DNA of 64,000 nt from Aegilops tauschii subsp. strangulata. Its lineage: Eukaryota > Streptophyta > Magnoliopsida > Poales > Poaceae. The position numbers and the translations under genes are program-made. This document shows, piece by piece, positions 1-12,043 of this stretch (position 1 is the stretch's first letter; each line of letters starts with the position of its first letter). The stretch is taken from positions 371,853,633-371,917,632 of the forward strand of contig NC_053039.3 of NCBI RefSeq assembly GCF_002575655.3, in the 5' to 3' direction. The notes below the pieces were generated by a model that worked only from the letters and a program-made list of their open reading frames with translations, was not told the DNA's origin and searched no databases.

Positions 1-1165
1 CTAGGCGCAGTGGGAGGCCCAAGGGGGGCACCCCAGCCCACTAAGGGCTGGTTCCCTTCCCACTTCAGCCCATGGGGCCCTCCGGGATAGGTGGCCCCAC
101 CCGGTGGACCCCTGGGACCCTTCCGGTGGTCCCGGTACAATACCGATAACCCCCGAAACTTTCCCGGTGGCCGAAACTGGACTTCCCATATATAATTCTT
201 CACCTCCGGACCATTCCGGAACTCCTCGTGACGTCCGGGATCTCATCCGGGACTCCGAACAACTTTCGGGTTTCCGCATACTAATATCTCTACAACCCTA
301 GCGTCACCGAACCTTAAGTGTGTAGACCCTACGGGTTCGGGAGACATGCAGACATGACCGAGACGCCTCTCCGGTCAATAACCAACAGCGGGATCTGGAT
401 ACCCATGTTGGCTCCCACATGTTCCACGATGATCTCATCGGATGAACCACGATGTCGAGGATTCAATCAATCCCGTATACAATTCCCTTTGTCAATCGGT
501 ATGTTACTTGCCCGAGATTCGATCGTCGGTATCCCAATACCTTGTTCAATCTCGTTACCGGCAAGTCTCTTTACTCGTATCGTAATGCATGATCCCGTGG
601 CTAACTCCTTAGTCACATTGAGCTCATTATGATGATGCATTACCGAGTGGGCCCAGAGATACCTCTCTGTCACACGGAGTGACAAATCCCAGTCTTCATC
701 CACGCCAACTCAACAGACACTTTCGGAGATACCCGTAGTGTACCTTTATAGTCACCCAGTTACGTTGTGACGTTGGGTACACCCAAAGCACTCCTACGGC
801 ATCCAGGAGTTACACGATCTCATGGTCTAAGGAAAAGATACTTGACATTGGAAAAGCTCTAGCAAACGAACTACACGATCTTTGAGCTATGCTTAGGATT
901 GGGTCTTGTCCATCACATCATTCTCCTAATGATGTGATCCCGTTATCAATGACATCCAATGTCCACAGTCAGGAAACCATGACTATCTGTTGATCAACGA
1001 GCTAGTCAACTAGAGGCTTACTAGGGACACGTTGTGGTCTATGTATTCACACATGTATTACGATTTCCGGATAACACAATTATAGCATGAACAATAGACA
1101 ATTGTCATGAACAAAGAAATATAATAATAACCATTTATTATTGCCTCTAGGGCATATTTCCAACA
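1..1165 (-). repeat. 3' LTR of Angela-1 (partial)
   Basis: Read on the minus strand, the LTR starts at 1165 with TGTTGGAAATATGCCCTAG directly after a polypurine tract. It matches 19945-21055 almost base for base. The promoter end and the CA terminus lie beyond base 1. Short open frames inside it are shadows and recur in all four Angela LTRs of the window. Confidence 0.9.
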
Positions 1166-1180
1166 GTCTCCCACTTGCAC
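1166..1180 (-). other. Polypurine tract of Angela-1
   Basis: The minus strand reads GTGCAAGTGGGAGAC immediately before the LTR start. This is the expected plus-strand priming site. The same sequence stands before the 3' LTR of Angela-2 (43353-43367). Confidence 0.8.
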
Positions 1181-1197
1181 TAGAGTCAATAATCTAG

Positions 1198-4100
1198 TTA
1201 CATTGTGATGAATCGAACACCCATAGCGTTCTGGTGTTGATCATGTTTTGCTCTAGGGAGAGGTTTAGTCAATGGATTCTGCTACATTCAGATCCGTATG
1301 TACTTTACAAATATCTATGTCTCCATTCTGAACACTTTCACGAATGGAGTTGAAGCGACGCTTGATATGCCTGGTCTTCCTGTGAAACCTGGGCTCCTTC
1401 GCAAGGGCAATAGCTCCAGTGTTGTCACAGAAGAGGGTCATCGGGCCCGACGCATTGGGAATCACCCCTAAGTCGGTAATGAACTCCTTCATCCAGATTG
1501 CTTCTTTCGCTGCCTCTGAGGCTGCCATGTACTCCGCTTCACATGTAGATCCTGCCACGACGCTTTGCTTGCAACTGCACCAGCTTACTGCTCCTCCATT
1601 CAAAATATACACATATCCGGTTTGTGACTTCGAGTCATCCAGATCTGTGTCGAAGCTAGCGTCGACGTAACCCTTTACGACGAGCTCTTCGTCACCTCCA
1701 TAAACGAGAAACATATCCTTAGTCCTCTTCAGGTACTTCAGGATATTCTTGACCGCCGTCCAGTGTTCCATGCCGGGATTACTTTGGTACCTTCCTACCA
1801 AACTTACGGCAAGGTTTACATCAGGTCTAGTACACAGCATGGCATACATAATAGACCCTATGGCCGAGGCATAGGGGATGACACTCATCTTTTCTCTATC
1901 TTCTGCCGTGGTCGGGCATTGAGCCGTGCTCAATTGCACACCTTGCAATACAGGCAAGAACCCCTTCTTGGACTGATCCATATTGAACTTCTTCAATATC
2001 TTGTCAAGGTACGTACTCTGTGAAAGACCAATGAGGCGTCTTGATCTATCTCTATAGATCTTGATGCCCAATATATCAGCAGCTTCTCCAAGGTCCTTCA
2101 TTGAAAAACACTTATTCAAATAGGCCTTTATACTTTCCAAGAATTCTATATCATTTCCCATCAATAGTATGTCATCCACATATAATAAGAGAAATGCTAC
2201 AGAGCTCCCACTCACTTTCTTGTAAACACAGGCTTCTCCATAAGTCTGTGTAAACCCAAACGCTTTGATCATCTCATCAAAGCGAATGTTCCAACTCCAA
2301 GATGCTTGCACCAGCCCATAGATTGAGCGCTGGAGCTTGCATACTTTGTCAGCATTCTTAGGATCGACAAAACCTTCCGGCTGCATCATATACAATTCTT
2401 CCTTAAGGAAGCCATTAAGGAATGCCGTTTTCACGTCCATCTGCCATATCTCATAATCATAGTATGCGGCAATTGCTAACATGATTGGACGGACTTCAGC
2501 TTCGCTACGGGTGAGAAAGTCTCATCGTAGTCAACCCCTTGAACTTGTCGATAACCCTTAGCGACAAGTCGAGCCTTATAGATGGTCACATTACCATCCG
2601 CGTATGTCTTCTTCTTAAAGATCCATTTGTTTTCTATGGCTCGCCGATCATTGGGCAAGTCAGTCAAAGTCCATACTTCGTTTTCATACATGGATCCTAT
2701 CTCGGATTTCATGGCTTCTAGCCATTTGTCGGAATCCGGGCCCGCCATTGCTTCTTCATAGTTCGAAGGTTCACCGTTGTCTAACAACATGATTTCCAGG
2801 ACAGGGTTTCCGTACCACTCTGGTGCGGAATGTGTCCTTGTGGACCTACGAAGTTCAGTAGTAACTTGATCTGTACCTTCATGATCATCATCATTAACTT
2901 CCTCCCCAGTCGGTGTAGGCACCACAGGAATATCTTCCCGGGCTGCGCTACTCTCCAGTTCGGAAGGGGTGACTATCACCTCATCAAGTTCCACTTTCCT
3001 CCTACTCAATTCTTTCGAGAGAAACTCTTTCTCCAGAAAGGACCCATTCTTGGCAACAAAGATCTTGCCTTCGGATCTGAGGTAGAAGGTATACCCAATA
3101 GTTTCCTTGGGGTATCCTATGAAGACGCATTTTTCCGACTTGGGTTCGAGCTTTTCAGGTTGAAGTTTCTTGACATAAGCATCGCATCCCCAAACTTTTA
3201 GAAACGACAGCTTAGGTTTCTTCCCAAACCATAATTCATACGGTGTCGTCTCAATGGATTTCGACGGAGCCCTATTTAAAGTGAATGCGGCAGTCTCTAA
3301 AGCATAGCCCCAAAATGAGAGCGGTAGATCGGTAAGAGACATCATAGATCGCACCATATCCAATAGAGTGCGATTACGACGTTTGGACACACCATTTCGC
3401 TGAGGTGTTCCAGGCGTCGTGAGTTGTGAAACGATTCCACATTTCCTTAAGTGCGTACCAAATTCGTGACTTAAATATTCTCCACCACGATCTGATCGTA
3501 AGAACTTTATTTTTCTGTCACGTTGATTCTCAACCTCACTCTGAAACTCCTTGAACTTTTCAAAGGTTTCAGACTTGTGTTTCATTAGGTAGACATACCC
3601 ATATCTACTTAAGTCATCAGTGAGAGTGAGAACATAACGATATCCTCCGCGAGCCTCAACACTCATTGGACCGCACACATCGGTATGTATGATTTCCAAT
3701 AAGTTGGTTGCTCGCTCCATTGTTCCGGAGAACGGAGTCTTGGTCATCTTACCCATGAGGCATGGTTCGCACGTGTCAAATGATTCGTAATCAAGAGACT
3801 CCAAAAGTCCATCTGCATGGAGCTTCTTCATGCGCTTGACACCAATGTGACCAAGGCGGCAGTGCCACAAGTATGTGGGACTATCGTTATCAACTTTACA
3901 TCTTTTGGTATTCACACTATGAATATGTGTAACATCACGTTCGAGATTCATCAAGAATAAACCATTGACCAGCGGGGCATGACCATAAAACATATCTCTC
4001 AAATAAATAGAACAACCATTATTCTCGGATTTAAATGAGTAGCCATCTCGAATTAAACGAGATCCAGATACAATGTTCATGCTCAAAGCTGGCACTAAAT

Positions 4101-5178
4101 AACAATTATTGAGGTTTAAAACTAATCCCGTAGGTAAATGTAGAGGCAGCGTGCCGACGGCGATCACATCGACCTTGGAACCATTCCCGACGCACGTCGT
4201 CACCTCGTCCTTTGCCAGTCTCCACTTATTCTGCAGTTCCTGTTTTGAGTTACAAATATGAGCAACCGCACCGGTATCAAATACCCAGGAGCTACTATGA
4301 GTACTGGTAAGGTACACATCAATTACATGTATATCACATATACCTTTGGTGTTGCCGGCCTTCTTGTCCGCTAAGTATTTGGGGCAGTTCCGCTTCCAGT
4401 GACCACTTCCCTTGCAATAAAAGCACTCAGTCTCAGGCTTGGGTCCATTCCTTGGCTTCTTCCCAGTAACTGGCTTACCGGGCGCGGCAACTCCCTTGCC
4501 GTCCTTTTTGAAGTTCTTCTTGCCCTTGCCATTCTTGAACTTAGTGGTTTTATTCACCATCAACACTTGATGTTCCTTTCTAATCTCCACCTCCGCTGAT
4601 TTCAGCATTGAATATACCTCAGGAATGGTCTTTTCCATCCCATGCATATTGAAGTTCATCACAAAGCTCTTGTAGCTTGGTGGAAGCGACTGGAGGATTC
4701 TGTCAATGACCGCGTCATCCGGGAGATTGACTCCCAGCTGAGACAAGCGGTTATGTAACCCAGAAATTCTAAGTATGTGCTCACTAACAGAACTAGTTTC
4801 CTCCATTTTACAGCTGAAGAACTTGTCGGAGACTTCATATCTCTCGACCCGGGCATGAGCTTGGAAAACCATTTTCAGCTCTTCGAACATCTCGTATGCT
4901 CCATGCTTCTCAAAACGCTTTTGGAGCCCCGGTTCTAAGCTGTAAAGCATGCCGCACTGAACGAGGGAGTAATCATCAGCACGTGATTGCCAAGCGTTCA
5001 TAACATCTTGGTTCTCTGGGATTGGTGCTTCACCTAGCGGTGCTTCTAGGACATAATCTTTCTTGGCAGCTATGAGGATGATCCTCAGGTTCCGGACCCA
5101 GTCCGTATAGTTGCTGCCATCATCTTTCAGCTTGGTTTTCTCTAGGAACGCGTTGAAGTTGAGGACAACATGGGCCAT
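1198..5178 (-). pseudogene. Angela-1 gag-pol polyprotein, two frameshifts
   Basis: Copia polyprotein in the order gag, CCHC knuckle, protease, integrase, reverse transcriptase, RNase H. The start at 5178 (MAHVVLNFNAFLEK) matches Angela-2. Visible motifs are the CCHC knuckle at residues 252-265, the protease active site as intact DTG (residue 301), the integrase zinc finger and D500/D563, the RT motif YVDD (intact), and RNase H with CDN. The integrase catalytic glutamate is replaced by lysine at residue 599 (codon 3384-3382). Compared with Angela-2, one base is missing near 2487 and one is extra near 1277. The first breaks the frame before RT; the second breaks it again about 25 codons before the expected stop at 1198-1200. 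The copy cannot make a full polyprotein. Confidence 0.9.
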
Positions 5179-6484
5179 TTGATCTACAAGACATATTGTA
5201 AAGATTTTAGACTAAGTTCATGATAATTAAGTTCATATAATCAAATTATTCAATGAACTCCCACTCAGATAGACATCCCTCTAGTCATCTAAGTGAAACA
5301 TGATCCGAGTAAACTAGGCCGTGTCCGATCATCACGTGAGACGGACTAGTCAAGATCGGTGAACATCCCCATGTTGATCGTATCTTCTATACGACTCATG
5401 CTCGACCTTTCGGTCCTCCGTGTTCCGAGGCCATGTCTGTACATGCTAGGCTCGTCAAGTCAACCTAAGTGTATTTCGTGTGTTCCGAGGCCATGTCTGT
5501 ACATGCTAGGCTCGTCAACACCCGTTGTATGCGAATGTTAGAATCTATCACACCCGATCATCACATGGTGCTTCGAAACAACGAACCTTCGCAACGGTGC
5601 ACAGTTAGGGGGAACACTTTCTTGAAATTATTATAAGGGATCATCTTACTTACTACCGTCGTTCTAAGCAAATAAGATGCAAAACATGATAAACATCACA
5701 TGCAATCAAATAGTGACATGATATGGCCAATATCATTTTGCTCCTTTGATCTCCATCTTCGGGGCACCATGATCATCTTTGTCACCGGCATGACACCATG
5801 ATCTCCATCATCATGATCTCCATCATTGTGTCTTCATGAAGTTGTCACGCCAACGATTACTTCTACTTCTATGGCTAACGCGTTTAGCAATAAAGTAATT
5901 TACATTGCGTTATTCAATGACACGCAGGTCATACAAAAAATAAAGACAACTCCTATGGCTCCTGCCGGTTGTCATACTCATCGACATGCAAGTTGTGATT
6001 CCTATTACAAGAATATGATCAATCTCATACATCACATATATCATTCATCACATCTTCTGGCCATATCACATCACATAGCACATGCTGCAAAAACAAGTTA
6101 GACGTCCTCTAATTGTTGTTGCAAGTTTTTTACATGGCTTGTATAGGTTTCTAGCAAGAACGTTTCTTACCTACGTAAAACCACAACGTGATATGCCAAT
6201 TTCTATTTACCCTTCATAAGGACCCTTTTCATCGAATCCGTTCCGACTAAAGTGGGAGAGACAGACACCCGCTAGCCACCTTATGCAACTAGTGCATGTC
6301 AGTCGGTGGAACCTGTCTCACGTAAGCGTACGTGTAAGGTCGGTCCGGGCCGCTTCATCCCACAATACCGCTGAAACAAGATAAGACTAGTAGCGGCAAG
6401 AAGAATTGGCAACATCTACGCCCACAACTGCTTTGTGTTCTACTCGTGCATAGTAACTACGCAGAGGCCTGGCTCTGATACCAC
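5179..6484 (-). other. Leader of Angela-1 with primer binding site and 61-bp tandem repeat
   Basis: About 1.3 kb of untranslated leader between the 5' LTR and gag. The primer binding site is at 6471-6484; on the minus strand it reads GTGGTATCAGAGCC, complementary to initiator tRNA-Met, and abuts the LTR end. A two-copy repeat lies at 5418-5457 and 5479-5518 (core AGGCCATGTCTGTACATGC, period 61 bp) and recurs in Angela-2. No coding signal is seen. Confidence 0.75.
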
Positions 6485-7105
6485 TGTTGGGGATCGTAGC
6501 AGAATTTTTAAAATTTCCTACGCATCACCAAGATCCATCTATGGAGTATACTAGCAACAAGGGGAAAGGAGTGCATCTACATACCCTTGTAGATCGCGAG
6601 CGGAAGCGTTCCAATGAACGGGGTTGATGGAGTCGTACTCGCCGTGATCCAAATCACCGATGACCGAGTGCCGAACGGACGGCACCTCCGCGTTCAACAC
6701 ACGTACGGAGCAGCGACGTCTCCTCCTTCTTGATCCAGCAAGGGGGGAAGGAGAGGTTGATGGAGATCCAGCAGCACGACGACGTGGTGGTGGAAGTAGC
6801 GGGATCTCGGCAGGGCTTTGCCAAGCTTCTACGAGAGGGAGAGGTGTTGCAGGGGGAGAGGGAGACGACAGGGGCTGTGGTGCTGCTGCCCTCCCTCCCC
6901 CCCCCCACCCCCACTATTTATAGGCCCCCTGGAGGGGGGCGCCGGCCCTGGAACCCATCTACATGGGGGGCGGCGGCCAAGGGGGAAGGGGGGTGGCTTC
7001 CCCCCCCCCCCAAGCCAAGTGGGGCGCCCCCCACCCCTAGGGTTTCCAACCCAAGGCGTAGGGGGAGGCCCAAGGGGGGGTGCCCAGCCCACTAAGGGCT
7101 GGTTC
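6485..7105 (-). repeat. 5' LTR of Angela-1, PBS-side part
   Basis: On the + strand it starts TGTTGGGGATCGTAGCAG next to the primer site and stops at GGTTC (7101-7105), where Tat-1 is inserted. A TATA-like box is on the minus strand at 6915-6922 (TATAAATA), so this part holds the TATA box, transcription start and U5. It includes long C/G runs around 6895-7012. Confidence 0.85.
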
Positions 7106-7625
7106 TGTCGTGGAATTGTCACGGCAGATGTCCTCAAGCTAGGACTTAGTCGTGGAGCCATCGCCGCTAGGAAGCTTGAAGGGGTTAAACGGGACAAGGG
7201 ACACGAGGGTTTATACTGGTTCGGCCCCTTACGGTGAAGGTGAAAGCCTACGTCCAGTTGATGTGGTATTGATTAGGGTTTCGATGACCAGGGAGCTTAA
7301 TTCCTATGCCTGGCTCTCGATAAGATCTTTCTTGCCCCTAAACCGCTGCCGGGTCGCCCCTTTATATAGAGAGGTTGACGCCCAGCAGCTCTCAGAGTCC
7401 CGGCCGGCTCATAAGAGTGTCCGGCTCGGACTCTCAACTATTCTTGCCTTAGACTACAAGTTCTACCATAATGATGGTTGTAACTACGGGCCTTAAGCCA
7501 TATCCGGGTCTTAAGCCCATCTTTGGCCCACCGTCTTCAAGCTTGGCGCCGGGCTTCTGGCGATGACCATTATGAGTAACCCGGCCCCTCCTGGCGGGTG
7601 ACTCTTAAGGTTTATATCCTCAACA
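7106..7625 (-). repeat. 3' LTR of Tat-1
   Basis: Begins TGTCGTGGAATTGTCACGG and ends CCTCAACA on the + strand (TG...CA). It is nearly identical to 19421-19939. The LTR-adjacent sequence that should hold the polypurine tract (about 7626-7640, minus strand) is only weakly purine rich. Confidence 0.9.
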
Positions 7626-8677
7626 TTAGGCCCCAGATTGATTTGAGCCGGCTCATGTCAATCTTCAATTCTTTCGACAGAAAATCTCCGGCTTACAATT
7701 GTGTGAAGGCCATAACCCGGCGTGACGTCATCCTCTAGATTCCGGGTAATCCGCCGTGACTTCATCTTCCATTAAATCCATTTTTTACTCCACCATATCC
7801 GCAACGGATCTTATCTTTACTGCCATCCCGAAAATCGAGGCGTTTTATGGTGAGATAACCGCGCCGTGGCCTCCTCGTTTCTCGCGCCCACTTATGAGCT
7901 CGCCCTTATAAGTAGTCCGGACCGATGAGCCTTCAGCCACCCGTCTTCCTCCTCGCGCCACTGTTCTTCCGCTCGAGCTCTGTTGTCGTCGCCGCCGCGG
8001 GTCTTCTCGTCCTCACCGACTCCGGCCGCTGCATCAACCTGTTGTGTCCAGAGAACGGCAGCGACCTCCGCGACTCACCAGCACCTGTAAGTCCTTGCTG
8101 CCCCGTAGAACAGATCTGCAGTAGGGTTTCTTCTTGTTCTTCCCGTGTTCTTCACCATCTTCGCGGGCCCTCGGTAGATTTGATTTTTACCACCCTTTTC
8201 GATCTTAGACTTGTATAGAACCACTGCGGTAGCTGTTTCACTTCCATTCCTAATGCAAATAGATCCCCTTTTACTGCATAGATGCTACGTTCGAACCCGC
8301 GAACTTCTTCTGCGTCTATTTTTAGGTCTAGGAATTTTCCTTTTCAGCCGACCGTTTTGATCCAAATTATTTACTGCGATGTGTGAAACCTGTTTTCACC
8401 ACACTTAGTAAAAAACTGCACCTGCCGAGTCATGGCGGTTTACGTTTCCGGCTTAAAGAAGCCACGCACCGTAAAAAAATTCCGGCTCATTTGCAGCAAG
8501 GTTGTAGATAATTGAATTACTCTCAATACCTCCAGCGGCTTAGATAACCCGATGCACCTAGATATATGTCATTAGTCCCCTCCATAAGCCGCCACTTTAA
8601 CATTGAACTGTAAATTCCCTCCGGCTTATAATTAAACCGGGCATGTTTCCTTTTATCATAGGCTTCCGACTTTCACC
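7626..8677 (+). promoter_or_regulatory. Putative promoter, 5' UTR and leader intron of the Tat-1 antisense gene
   Basis: Upstream of the plus-strand gene a TATA-like TTATAAGTAG lies at 7906-7915. It is followed by a C/T-rich stretch typical of a plant 5' UTR. A GT-AG leader intron can be placed from 8087 (GTAAGTCC) to 8661 (TTTATCATAG), leaving GCTTCCGACTTTCACC before the ATG at 8678. An open frame at 7925-8218 crosses the proposed donor and is probably not coding. All of this is sequence inference; no transcript evidence is available. Confidence 0.55.
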
Positions 8678-11600
8678 ATGCCTCCCAAAGCTCCTAAAGC
8701 ACCCATCACTTGCAATTGGATGAGGTCCAACGTCACCGATGAGACTTTAGCAGATTTTGTAAAGTCGGGTTACCTGCCCAAGAAGGACGTCATGTCCTAC
8801 CGTGCCCCTGACCCATCAGAGGAGAGACCACAGCCAAGGGACGGGGAGGTGGTAATTTTTGCGGATCATATGAGCCGGGGCTTCGCACCGCCCGGCTCAA
8901 AGTTTTTCAGAGATGTGCTGAACTTCATTGATCTGCGGCCACAAGACATAGGACCCAATTCTGTGTCCAATATATGCAACTTCCAAGTGTTCTGCGAAGT
9001 CTACCTTGGAGAAGAACCCAGCCTGCTGCTCTTCAAAGAGCTCTTCTACTTGAACCGCCAGAACGAGTGCGCCAACAGGCCAAGTTTGGAACTAGGCGGA
9101 ATCTCCATTCAGCGACGGAGAGACTGCCTCTTCCCTTACGCCGAGCCGCCAAGCCACCCAAAGGACTGGAACCAGACATGGTTCTACTGCCAAGACACGT
9201 CGCCGGCTGACGAGAGCCCGCTGCCCAGCTTTTGCCCCTCGCGTCTGGAACCAACACACCCTCTGTCAGACAAGCTAACTCAAGCGGAGCGCCAACCTCT
9301 GCTCCCCACCATTAACAAGATCAAGGCTCTCCTGGGCAATGGTCTCAATGGAATTGACCTGGTCCGGGTCTGGATCTCGTGGCGGGTGATCCCCTTGAGC
9401 CGCCGCCCTGGCTTAATGTGTGAGTACACAGGCCGGAAAGATGACCCCCTGCGACACAGCCGCAACGATCTTCTTGAAGACGTTGCTGAAGACATGACCA
9501 AGGCCCTTTTAAACGAGAGCTTGGCAGACTGCGGGAGGACCGGGTTAAGCCCCTTCTGCAAGACCAACCCAGCCCCAGCGGTAAGCCGCTGATCTGAACA
9601 TCTTATCTTCTTCTGTAGATAGCCTTCATCTGAATCTTTAAGAAATCGTCATTGTATTTTTCAGGCTGATGATAAATTCTGGAAGGTCAAATACGACCAT
9701 GAGGTGGCCAAGAAGGCCAGGAAGGCTAAGAAAGCCGCCAAGAGAGCCGCTCCCCGCAAGAAGGGAAGTAGGCCTACTGCTTCAGAGCTGCTGCAACTAA
9801 GCGACAGCTCCGAGTCAGAGGTAACCCCTGAACCTGTAATCTCTTGTTGTATTTGTTGTTTATTTCTGTCCACCTTATCAATACTGTTCATCAACAGGAT
9901 GACACCGGAGCAAGTAACCCGGTGGTTGAAGAGGTAATGACACTTTCCTCTGACTCGGAGCCCTTGCCAAGGCTGAAAGTCCGAAGGGTAACCCGAAAAG
10001 TAAGATTGTCTCATCCTTTAGCTTATCAAGATCCTCAATTTCTTTTGAAGCAACAGATTCATGAGAGCTGGCGGCACACCCGGACCAACAAGGACGCTGA
10101 CCTCTCCTCCGGCTTACCTGATGCATCGAGGAAACGCCGAACCGAGGTTATCTCCAACTTGTACCCTTTTCATCCTTTGGCGCGTGTTATACGTCAACCG
10201 CTCAATTCTTCTGATTCAAACTATCAGGAAACCTCACCCTTTTCTGGTGACTCGATGCAATCAAACCTGCCGGCCTTCAAGACCGTACCCGGATAATGAT
10301 GACCATCTCTTGTTGTACTTATCTTTACTTATACTTTTGTACTTAACCTTTTTGTCTTTTCAGTGCCCAGGCAAAACTCAGCAAAAGGGCGAAGAAGAAC
10401 AAGCCGGTCGAAGAGCCGGACTTGCCTGAGCCGGAGGCCGCAGCTCAAGAACCGCCAGTCGCATCTGCTCCTGAAACCACTGCTCCAACCGACAAGCCAA
10501 TCGCAGAAACTTCTGCTAACCCGGAGGCCTCCAGCTCGGCTCAGCCGGCCGATGACCCGGATGTGGTACTCACCCGGACGGAATTTGTTGAGCCGGGGAG
10601 ACCTACTGCGCTGGCCAAGTGCTCCGCTAAGGAGTTGCTAGAGCGCCGCCGGGCCAATCTGGACCTCACCGACTATGCCAATCTGAGCATTGGAGAGATC
10701 GTCTCCGGCTATGTCAGTCAGGTGCACAAGAGCCGGGATGTAGAGATCAACATGGTGAACCAGATTCAGCAGAAGTCTGAGGTACCACTCTTCTTTCTTC
10801 TTGATTACTGCATAGTTATCTTGTTATTCTTACCATACTCTAGCCCCCAAGTCTATGACTTATGATAGAATATGTTGTAGACTTAAGTTCCGGCTTACTC
10901 GCTTGAACCGGTAATTTGTAGAAACTTTCGACATGCATTAGCCCCCAAGTGCCAAGTGTCTTTGCTTGGAAAACGCTTGGGACTTTAAATTTTCATAGTA
11001 ACTGTTCATACTATAACCCGGAAATTATGCAGGCTGCTTGCAAGAAGTTTGAGGCCGACATCTCCGATCTAAAGACCCGCCTGAGGACGCAAGAAACGGA
11101 GACCCGGAAGGCCAACGCCAAATTTGTGTCCAGTATTGCTGCTCAAGAGAAGCTGAAAAAGGACTTTGAAGCTGAACGGAAAGCTTGGGCCGAAGAGAAG
11201 GCTACTCTGGTGAGCCGGGCCGAACAAGTGGAGAAGGCTCTGACAGAGAAAACCACCGAGCTCTCCGGCTTAAAGCGCCACGTGTCCCAGATGGTTGCCG
11301 CAATCTTCGGTAAGTCATTCCACCGGCTCTCGTCCAGTTTATAATCTTTATGTCTCATAATCCATCATCGCCAGCGGCTTACTTTATCCTGTTAAACAGG
11401 TCCCAGAAGCGCCAACCTCAACCAAAGTGTGGTGACCAAGTTGAAGGCCGTGTACACCCTGGTGGAGCAACTCTACACCGGGTCACAGCGCGCCTTGGCC
11501 GTGGTGGCCCTATCCAATAAGGTGCCGACTCACCTGGCGGAAGTTCTTCGCCGGCTTGCCGTTCTTCCTTAGCATGTCCAAGAGCTGCGACGGGCCTCCG

Positions 11601-12043
11601 CAAGAGCCGGAGCCATAGCTGCTCTGAGCCGGGCCAAGGCGTTCCTTCTAGAATTAGACCTGGCGGACATTGCCCTTAGCTATCCCAGCTTGAAGGAAGA
11701 CGGCACCCCCTTCGACCAAAAGGACTTCGCAGCCTGCGTGAAGATCGTACGCCCGGTGGCCACTCTGATTGGAAATGACACGGATCTGACCAAGTACCAG
11801 CCGGGTTACAATGCCGAGAATCAGAGGATCCCCACTCCGCGTTACGAAGCCATCAGCTTAGTCCCGTCGACTCGTAAGCACACCTTTGCCCCGGAAATTG
11901 ACCCGGCCGGGTTAATTGACGAGGAAGCTCAATTTGAAGCTCTGAGCGGCATTGACTGGAAATCGTCAACTTTCCAGGTCTTGGGAACAGCCGGAGGAGC
12001 AGAGAGGGATGAGCCGGAAACTTCAACCCAGCAAGCGTCTTAA
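8678..12043 (+). CDS. Spliced antisense gene in Tat-1: putative gypsy-type transposon protein (Transposase_28-like), one premature stop
   Basis: Seven coding exons join in phase with GT-AG introns: 8678-9580, 9665-9820, 9898-9999, 10057-10160, 10364-10781, 11033-11309 and 11400-12043. The product would be 867 residues. Exon 1 resembles the Pfam 'putative gypsy type transposon' domain (PF04195; e.g. GEVVIFADHMSRGF). Exon 2 is lysine rich (KKARKAKKAAKRAAPRKK, possible nuclear signal). Exon 5 is Pro/Ala/Glu rich. Exon 6 is a charged predicted coiled coil. A TAG at 11570-11572 (codon 711), probably from CAG, interrupts exon 7, whose frame then stays open to TAA at 12041. Additional antisense ORFs are known in Tat-lineage elements; their function is not established. 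The gene converges on pol. Confidence 0.7.

Noticed and set aside
318..632. Conserved ~100-codon frame in the Angela LTR, recurring at 20208, 36869 and 43901
   Set aside because: It recurs because the LTRs are near-identical repeats; it spans LTR DNA with no protein-like family match.
6660..7237. Several overlapping frames across the Angela LTR and Tat-1 junction
   Set aside because: They cross an insertion boundary and C/G runs; no conserved domain.
7925..8218. 97-codon frame upstream of the antisense gene
   Set aside because: It runs through the best splice donor of the leader (8087) and is Ser/Val/Ala rich; more likely a 5' UTR exon.
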